Shown: piece after piece, positions 59,020-64,000 of the stretch
How positions within the stretch are numbered: the stretch's first letter is position 1
Layout: each line of letters begins with the position of its first letter
From: Oscillospiraceae bacterium
Lineage (GTDB): Bacteria > Bacillota > Clostridia > Oscillospirales > Oscillospiraceae
Direction: 5' to 3'
Length of the DNA: 64,000 nucleotides
NCBI GenBank assembly: GCA_017516065.1
Contig: JAFWDQ010000016.1
Span: forward strand, 30,115 to 94,114
Notes under the pieces: model-generated
Database searches by the model: none
Seen by the model: the letters and a program-made list of their open reading frames with translations, nothing else
What the model was told of the DNA's origin: nothing
Translations under genes and position numbers: made by a program

Positions 59020-62000
59020 ATGAAACGAAGAGTGTTGAGTGTGCTTCTGGCCCTGGCGCTGTGCCTGTCCCTGGTGCCCATGGCGGCCATGGCGGCGGAC
59101 CCGTCGGAGGATATCAGTGAGGATATCAGTTATGAACTGACGGATTCCTTTGGCGACGGCTGGAACGGCTGCGCGATCCAGATCACGGATACGACGGAAA
59201 ACCAGGAAGTCGCCTCGCTGACGATCGAAAACGGCAGCTCTGCAACGGGAACCGTGGAGCTTGCTTACGGGCACACCTACCGGTTTACATGGGTGAGCGG
59301 TTCTTGGTCGGACGAGTGCAATTTTACCATCAGCGACGAAAACGGTGACGTCATTCTTTCGGGTAATGGCAACGATGCGTCATCCCTATTCCCTGTGGAC
59401 TTTACGCCGACCGCTCCGGTAGAGATCGACGAGATCGCCTTCACCGTGGCGACGCCCAAGGCGGGTGCCAGCGCGGCGAACGGTCCACAGGCGACCCCGG
59501 GTGATGATACGTTCAGTCTCGTTCCCGATATGTGGGCCGAAAGCATTGACGATCTGCAGAGCTTTATCTGGTTTGACGGCGCTTTCGAGAAGGGGAGCAC
59601 CTACTACAGCTGTGTTCTGGTCGTTCCGAACGGAAGGAACACGATCAGCGACGGCATCACGGCGGACGATGTGACGATCACCGGCGCTGATTTTGTAAGC
59701 ATCGACGTCGATGAAGATTTCGGCGACGTCCGGATCTACTTCTCCGCGACGGTTACCGAGGATGCCGACACCATCGACGCGGTGGATCTGACAACGGTCC
59801 CGGTCCCCATGCCCGGTGACGCCTACTTTGTTCCTGCTGTCAACACCGCAGACAGCACGTATACCATCGCAGGCGCCGACTGGGAAGACAATGACTTCGA
59901 GAGCTTTGAGGAGGGCGAGACCTATAATCTGGCCGTGACCCTCAAGCCTGCCGACGGCTATCTCTTCGAGGACGCCGTCAGCGTGACCCTGAACGGCACC
60001 GCATTGGCAGACCCGGCGGCGGTAACGGCTGCGCTCCCTGCCGGGTGCTGTAAGATCACCGTACCCGTCAAGGTCCTTTCCGGCTACCTCTGGCTGGGTG
60101 ACGAGGTGGTCACTGACGAGCATCTCTCCGGCTCCGGCTGGAGCTATGATCCGGACAGCCGGACCCTGACCCTGGACGGCTTCACGTACAGCGGCCCGGG
60201 CTATGAGGCTTACAGCCTGGGTCTGTTCAGCAGATACTACAGTATTGAAGGTGATGGTGAGTCCCGCGAGGACGAGGGAACCATCACCATCAACGCGGGC
60301 ATCTACGCCCCCGGTGATCTGACCATCGTGCTGGAGGGTGACGCCAATATCGCGCTCACCGGCAACGACGCGGATATGGATATGGATGAAGCCGAGGTGC
60401 GCATCGTGGCCGGTCTGGGCGTTTGCGTCGACGGCGCGCTGACCATTGAGGGCAGCGGGGACCTGACCGTCACCGGCAGCGACAATGTTCCCCTCAGCGC
60501 GGGTGTCCTCTCCGGCGGTGATCTGACTCTGGATGGGGACTACACCGGCACCGTTTCCGCCACGGGCGGTTCCGCCAACGTCAGCATCGGCGCCGCTGCC
60601 GGCATCCATCTGGACACGGGCCTGGCGATGCTGAAGGACGTGCTGCCCAGCGGCAGCGAGGCGGATGTGAATGACATCGACGATGCCATGGAGGTCATCC
60701 CCTATGCGCTGTCCATGGCCCTCCGCGTCATTGCCGAACCTTATCAAGACACTGAGACCGGGGAGATTGACGTAAACGGATGCCTGACGGATCTCTCCGA
60801 AAAGCTGTCCGCAGTCAAGAGTAACGACGACATCGTCGACCTCATCATTTCGTACATCGAGGCAATGTTCGACGCGGAGCGGGATGAGATCCAGAACGAC
60901 AGCGACCTCTCGGCGGAGGAAAAGCAGGAGGCGCTCGAAGAACTCGACAGACAGCAGGAAACCATCGAAAACATGGTTGCCGACGCCGTGTCGAAGATCG
61001 ACGAGGTGATGGGACAGGTCCTCTCCGCCAGTAACGTGAATGTGGACGGCGGCACGCTGGTCGTCACCACCGAGGTGTCGGAGGATATGACGCCCGTTGC
61101 CGGTGTCGGCGTGTACGCCATGGGCGACGTGAACATCGGCAGGACGGGTGCCCTGGAGGCCTCCACTTCTGAGGATGTGATCGTTGGTCTCGGCGTGTTA
61201 ATGGCAGACGTCTCCTCCCTGACGCAGATCTGCGCCCTGGTCTCCGGCCTGATCGACACCTATCTGGAGATCGCCCCGTATCTGGGCGATGGTCCGAAAC
61301 ATGTCGAACCGCTCGTTGACAGCGCATTCGTGCCGACTGCAAACACCGCCGATGCGGCTGATACGGCTGATGCGGCTGATGCAGGAAGCATCGACAGCTC
61401 CATTTTCGGTACCGTCAACGTGGCGGCCGGCGGCACACTGACCATTCAGAGTTCCCAGTTGGCCATCGTGGGCAATCTGGAAGCTCCCGAGGGCGCCACG
61501 GTCCTGATGGGCACGGATATGAGCGGCGAAGGCGCCGAGGAGAAGGATCAGCTCTCCTTCACCTATATGGATTTCATCATCCTGCCTGACGCTGATGCCG
61601 ACACCGACGCCGACACCGACACCGACGCCGACGCCGACGCCGACACGGATACGGATGACGACACGGATACGGATGACGACATTCCCATCGACCTGATCCG
61701 CTATGTCTCCCTGACCTCCATTGCCGGCTTCACCGTGACCTTCGACGTCAACGGCCATGGCGATGCGCCTGAGGTCCAGACCGTCCTGTCCGGCGAGACC
61801 GCCGAGGAACCTGAGGCCCTCACCGTCGAGGGGTACACCTTCGGCGGCTGGTACACCGAGGCCGAGTGCGAGAATGAATTTGATTTCAACACGCCCATCA
61901 CCGGAGATATCACCCTCTATGCCAAGTGGACGGAAGACGAGGCTGACAGCTTCACCGTGACCTTCGACGCCAACGGCCGGGGCACGGCGCCCGAGGCCCA

Positions 62001-62973
62001 GACCGTCCTGTCCGGCGAGACTGCCGAGGAGCCTGATGCGCCCGTTGTGAAAGGCTATACCTTCGGCGGCTGGTACACCGAGGCCGGGTGCGAGAATAAA
62101 TTTGATTTCACCACGCCCATCACCGGGGATATCACCCTCTATGCCAAGTGGACGAAGGATGGCGGCGGCAGCGGCGGCGGCAGTTCGGCCAGCTACCCGG
62201 TGAATATTGCCGACACGGAGAACGGATCTGTCACCGCCAATGTTCCCCGGGCTTCCAACGGCGCCAAGGTCATCCTGACCGTCACCCCCGACAAGGGCTA
62301 TAAGGCCGACAAGATCACCGTTACCGACAAGGACGGCAAGGAGATCACCGTTACCGACAACGGCAACGGCACCTACACCTTCAACATGCCCAACAGCGCG
62401 GTGGATGTGAAGGCCACCTTTGCCGAGGACGGCTCTGCCCCCGACGGCAAGGATAAGTTTGTGGACGTGCCCAAGGATGCCTACTACTACGATCCGGTTT
62501 ACTGGGCCGTGGACAAGGGCATCACAAACGGCACGGACGCCACCCACTTCAGCCCCGACATGGCCTGCACCCGCGCCCAGATGGTGACCTTCCTGTGGCG
62601 GAGCATCGGCCAGCCCGCGGCCACCGGGACCGTCAATCCCTTCGTGGACGTGGTCCAGGGCGAGTACTACTACGACGCTGTCCGCTGGGCTACGGATGCG
62701 GGCGTCACGCTGGGCACCAGCGAGACCACCTTCAGCCCCAACGACACCGTCACCCGCGCCCAGGCCGTGACCTTCCTGTTCCGCTATCTGGGTCAGCCGG
62801 GCACGGATGCCAATCCCTTTACCGACGTGTCCGCGGACGCCTACTACTACGACGCGGTGCTGTGGGCCGTGGATAAGGGCATCACCAACGGCACCAGCGC
62901 CACCACCTTCAGCCCCGATGACGACTGCCTGCGCAGCCAGATCGTGACCTTCCTGTATCGGGCGATGAAGTAA
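59020..62973 (+). CDS. Large S-layer-type surface protein with SLH domains and InlB-like repeats
   Basis: 1317 residues. Signal peptide 1-26 (MAAMAA end). N-terminal beta domain with DSFGDGWNG (about 40-110), then Asp/Gly-rich beta-helix-like stretches (270-560), a coiled coil about 613-670 (AERDEIQNDSDLSAEEKQEA), and an acidic linker of Asp-Ala/Asp-Thr repeats at about 853-890. Two InlB/Flg_new repeats lie at about 904-968 and 981-1045 (GYTFGGWYTEA twice), followed by a divergent repeat (VNIADTENGSVTANV) and three C-terminal SLH domains from about 1146 (FVDVPKDAYYYDPVYWAVDKGITNG is the first). Displayed on the cell wall by the SLH domains. Binding partner unknown. Confidence 0.9.
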   Translation: MKRRVLSVLLALALCLSLVPMAAMAADPSEDISEDISYELTDSFGDGWNGCAIQITDTTENQEVASLTIENGSSATGTVELAYGHTYRFTWVSGSWSDECNFTISDENGDVILSGNGNDASSLFPVDFTPTAPVEIDEIAFTVATPKAGASAANGPQATPGDDTFSLVPDMWAESIDDLQSFIWFDGAFEKGSTYYSCVLVVPNGRNTISDGITADDVTITGADFVSIDVDEDFGDVRIYFSATVTEDADTIDAVDLTTVPVPMPGDAYFVPAVNTADSTYTIAGADWEDNDFESFEEGETYNLAVTLKPADGYLFEDAVSVTLNGTALADPAAVTAALPAGCCKITVPVKVLSGYLWLGDEVVTDEHLSGSGWSYDPDSRTLTLDGFTYSGPGYEAYSLGLFSRYYSIEGDGESREDEGTITINAGIYAPGDLTIVLEGDANIALTGNDADMDMDEAEVRIVAGLGVCVDGALTIEGSGDLTVTGSDNVPLSAGVLSGGDLTLDGDYTGTVSATGGSANVSIGAAAGIHLDTGLAMLKDVLPSGSEADVNDIDDAMEVIPYALSMALRVIAEPYQDTETGEIDVNGCLTDLSEKLSAVKSNDDIVDLIISYIEAMFDAERDEIQNDSDLSAEEKQEALEELDRQQETIENMVADAVSKIDEVMGQVLSASNVNVDGGTLVVTTEVSEDMTPVAGVGVYAMGDVNIGRTGALEASTSEDVIVGLGVLMADVSSLTQICALVSGLIDTYLEIAPYLGDGPKHVEPLVDSAFVPTANTADAADTADAADAGSIDSSIFGTVNVAAGGTLTIQSSQLAIVGNLEAPEGATVLMGTDMSGEGAEEKDQLSFTYMDFIILPDADADTDADTDTDADADADTDTDDDTDTDDDIPIDLIRYVSLTSIAGFTVTFDVNGHGDAPEVQTVLSGETAEEPEALTVEGYTFGGWYTEAECENEFDFNTPITGDITLYAKWTEDEADSFTVTFDANGRGTAPEAQTVLSGETAEEPDAPVVKGYTFGGWYTEAGCENKFDFTTPITGDITLYAKWTKDGGGSGGGSSASYPVNIADTENGSVTANVPRASNGAKVILTVTPDKGYKADKITVTDKDGKEITVTDNGNGTYTFNMPNSAVDVKATFAEDGSAPDGKDKFVDVPKDAYYYDPVYWAVDKGITNGTDATHFSPDMACTRAQMVTFLWRSIGQPAATGTVNPFVDVVQGEYYYDAVRWATDAGVTLGTSETTFSPNDTVTRAQAVTFLFRYLGQPGTDANPFTDVSADAYYYDAVLWAVDKGITNGTSATTFSPDDDCLRSQIVTFLYRAMK
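61581..61682 (+). repeat. Acidic simple repeat inside the SLH protein gene
   Basis: Imperfect GAC-GCC / GAC-ACC hexanucleotide units encoding Asp-Ala and Asp-Thr pairs, residues about 854-887. In-frame simple repeats of this kind can change length by slippage. Confidence 0.7.
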
Positions 62974-62985
62974 AGCAAAATCAAA

Positions 62986-63022
62986 CGGCCCCTGCGCGAA
63001 AGCGCAGGGGCCGCTTTGTCTT
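62986..63022 (+). terminator. Terminator of the SLH protein gene
   Basis: CGGCCCCTGCGC (62986-62997) with 63002-63013, a 12-bp stem with a GAAA tetraloop, then CTTTGTCTTTT. Confidence 0.85.
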
Positions 63023-63268
63023 TTAAAGCATTTCGCTCCGCTTTCGTACGCCGGAGGACGCTCGAACTCTGCCGGATTTTTCAGTTCCGCCGGTTCTTTC
63101 TGCCCCTCACAAAAAATTGATTGCGGGACCGCCGGAAACACAGTATATCGGTTCCATTTGAGCGGCCTGTACCGCCCAGTGTATCGAGCCCGCATTTAAC
63201 TGAGTAAGGAACCGCGGCGGACGGCTTCCTTTTTGCATTGAGATGCAGCTCATTTGCACAAAAAAGGC
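63023..63268. other. Gene-free interval before the cohesin-like gene
   Basis: About 250 bases. A weak hairpin (AAGGAACCG near 63206 with CGGCTTCCTT ending near 63231, one bulge), followed by TTTT, may act as a second terminator. No gene seen. Confidence 0.45.
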
Positions 63269-63297
63269 TTGCAAATGATAGAAAGATGTGGTAATAT
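63269..63297 (+). promoter_or_regulatory. Promoter of the cohesin-like protein gene
   Basis: TTGCAA (63269-63274), 17 bases, TAATAT (63292-63297). Same -35 hexamer as the SLH protein promoter. Confidence 0.7.
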
Positions 63298-63371
63298 CGA
63301 TGTGCCGAAAGAAGAGATAAAACGATAAACCAAGAGGAAACGGCATTAAATATTCAGAAAGAGGTGCATGT

Positions 63372-64000
63372 ATGATGAAAAAAAGAGCAGGAAAGCTGCT
63401 CGGTGTTATCCTGGCCCTGGCCCTGTGCCTGTCCCTGCTGCCCATGGCAGCCATGGCAGCAGAAGCGACCGTTAAGGCCGAGCTGAGCCCCGCTGAACTG
63501 ACCGAAAGCAGTGAAGCGCAGACCGTCACCCTGACCATAACCGCCTCGGATGAGATTGATCTTTGTGGTGTAGCATATCAGATCGTTCCGAGTTGGGAGG
63601 GCGAAATTACCGCAGACACCGCCCCGGATGGCAACAAGTTTTCGGGCGGTGATGTTGGTACTGATCCAGATACCGGAAATTATAAAATTACGTGGCTGAC
63701 TAGTGATATGGAAAATATCACTACAGATGCTTTAGGCACCTTCACGATCACCGTTCCTGCCGGCACTGCTGCCGGTGACTATACTGTGCAGGTTCTGGAT
63801 TTGAAAGCAGCTGTGGACTATGGCACTGCTACTGCCCTTTCCGGTGAGGCTACTGCCACGCTGACCATCAGTGCTGACGAAGAGGGCGACGACGACGCCG
63901 ATGCCGATGCTGACGCCGATGCCGATGCTGACGCCGATGCCGATGCTGACGCCGATGCCGATGCTGACGCTGATGCCGATGCCGACGCCGACGCCGACGC
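63372..64000 (+). CDS. Secreted cohesin-like protein, 5' part only
   Basis: At least 209 residues, cut by the window end. The ATG at 63372 is chosen because the GAAAGAGGTG site is upstream and the frame gives a signal peptide (LLGVILALALCLSLLPMAAMAA) nearly identical in its core to that of the SLH protein. Residues about 30-165 look like a cohesin-type beta sandwich: VTLTITASDEIDLCGVAYQIVPS, then YKITWLTSDMENITTDALGTFTITVPAGTAAGDYTVQV. It then enters an acidic GDDDA segment and a (Asp-Ala)n repeat to the window end. Anchoring and binding partner unknown. Confidence 0.8.
   Translation, partial: MMKKRAGKLLGVILALALCLSLLPMAAMAAEATVKAELSPAELTESSEAQTVTLTITASDEIDLCGVAYQIVPSWEGEITADTAPDGNKFSGGDVGTDPDTGNYKITWLTSDMENITTDALGTFTITVPAGTAAGDYTVQVLDLKAAVDYGTATALSGEATATLTISADEEGDDDADADADADADADADADADADADADADADADADAD
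63894..64000 (+). repeat. Asp-Ala simple repeat (18-bp period) running off the window
   Basis: GATGCCGATGCTGACGCC-type units repeated at least five times, encoding about 16 consecutive Asp-Ala pairs. No end within the window. Confidence 0.85.

Noticed and set aside
63894..64000. Tandem repeat considered as a CRISPR array
   Set aside because: Units are 18 bases with no spacers and encode Asp-Ala pairs in frame with a signal-peptide protein.

Overview
The window is a GC-rich stretch of a Gram-positive, spore-forming, anaerobic Clostridia chromosome. An Oscillospiraceae-type gut bacterium (Oscillibacter/Flavonifractor/Dysosmobacter-like) is my inference. The reasons are a dnaG-rpoD pair, spoIIGA-sigE, a T-box leader before pheST, ireB, a DUF512-der-plsY-gpsA block, Feo iron uptake, the anaerobic AmmeMemoRadiSam genes, acyl-CoA/CoA-transferase metabolism and S-layer (SLH) proteins. 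There is no rRNA, CRISPR array, prophage or recognisable insertion sequence; two tRNA genes (Ala-CGC and Val-GAC) are present.

Layout. 0-6 kb: start of a response regulator and a repeat lipoprotein (minus), then a dGTPase-like HD protein, dnaG and rpoD (plus). 6-12.2 kb: a small K+ channel, a heavy-metal P-type ATPase divergent from a CsoR-type repressor, and a feoA-feoA-feoB-FeoB-associated operon behind three palindromic operators. 12.3-16.3 kb: a CotH-like lipoprotein of visibly lower GC, and the AmmeMemoRadiSam pair (radical SAM enzyme plus fused Memo/AMMECR1 protein). 16.5-24 kb: tRNA-Ala, ddl-murF, an ABC-F ATPase and an amino-acid ABC importer. 24-28.7 kb: tandem YhgE/Pip membrane proteins. 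28.8-36.1 kb: a three-gene signalling operon (7TM degenerate kinase, NarL-type kinase, LuxR-type regulator), a small lipoprotein, a zinc-ribbon membrane protein with a double-TPM protein, and tRNA-Val. 36.4-44.3 kb: DIP1984-family protein, acyl-CoA dehydrogenase, CoA-transferase, a MATE remnant and an intact MATE pump divergent from its TetR regulator, a DUF1540 protein, a DMT transporter and ireB. 44.4-49.1 kb: T-box-pheS-pheT and an alpha/beta hydrolase. 49.3-58.6 kb: DUF512 radical-SAM-like protein, der, plsY, gpsA, an M16 peptidase pair, a coiled-coil protein and spoIIGA-sigE. 59-64 kb: a 1317-residue SLH surface protein and the start of a cohesin-like secreted protein with an Asp-Ala repeat, cut by the window end.

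Most of the window is housekeeping. The regulatory DNA is unusually readable: many promoters match TTGACA-17-TATAAT closely, and the metal-pump, feo and MATE promoters each carry a clear inverted-repeat operator. The least explained material is (a) a 10-mer, TTATGTAAAC, found six times and only between genes, (b) a second dispersed intergenic repeat in front of dnaG and der and near 23.9 kb, (c) the 7TM degenerate-kinase/kinase/regulator operon, (d) the AmmeMemoRadiSam pair, and (e) the two surface proteins with acidic simple-repeat linkers. I saw no clearly new defence or mobile system. All calls come from reading the sequence; no database search was run.
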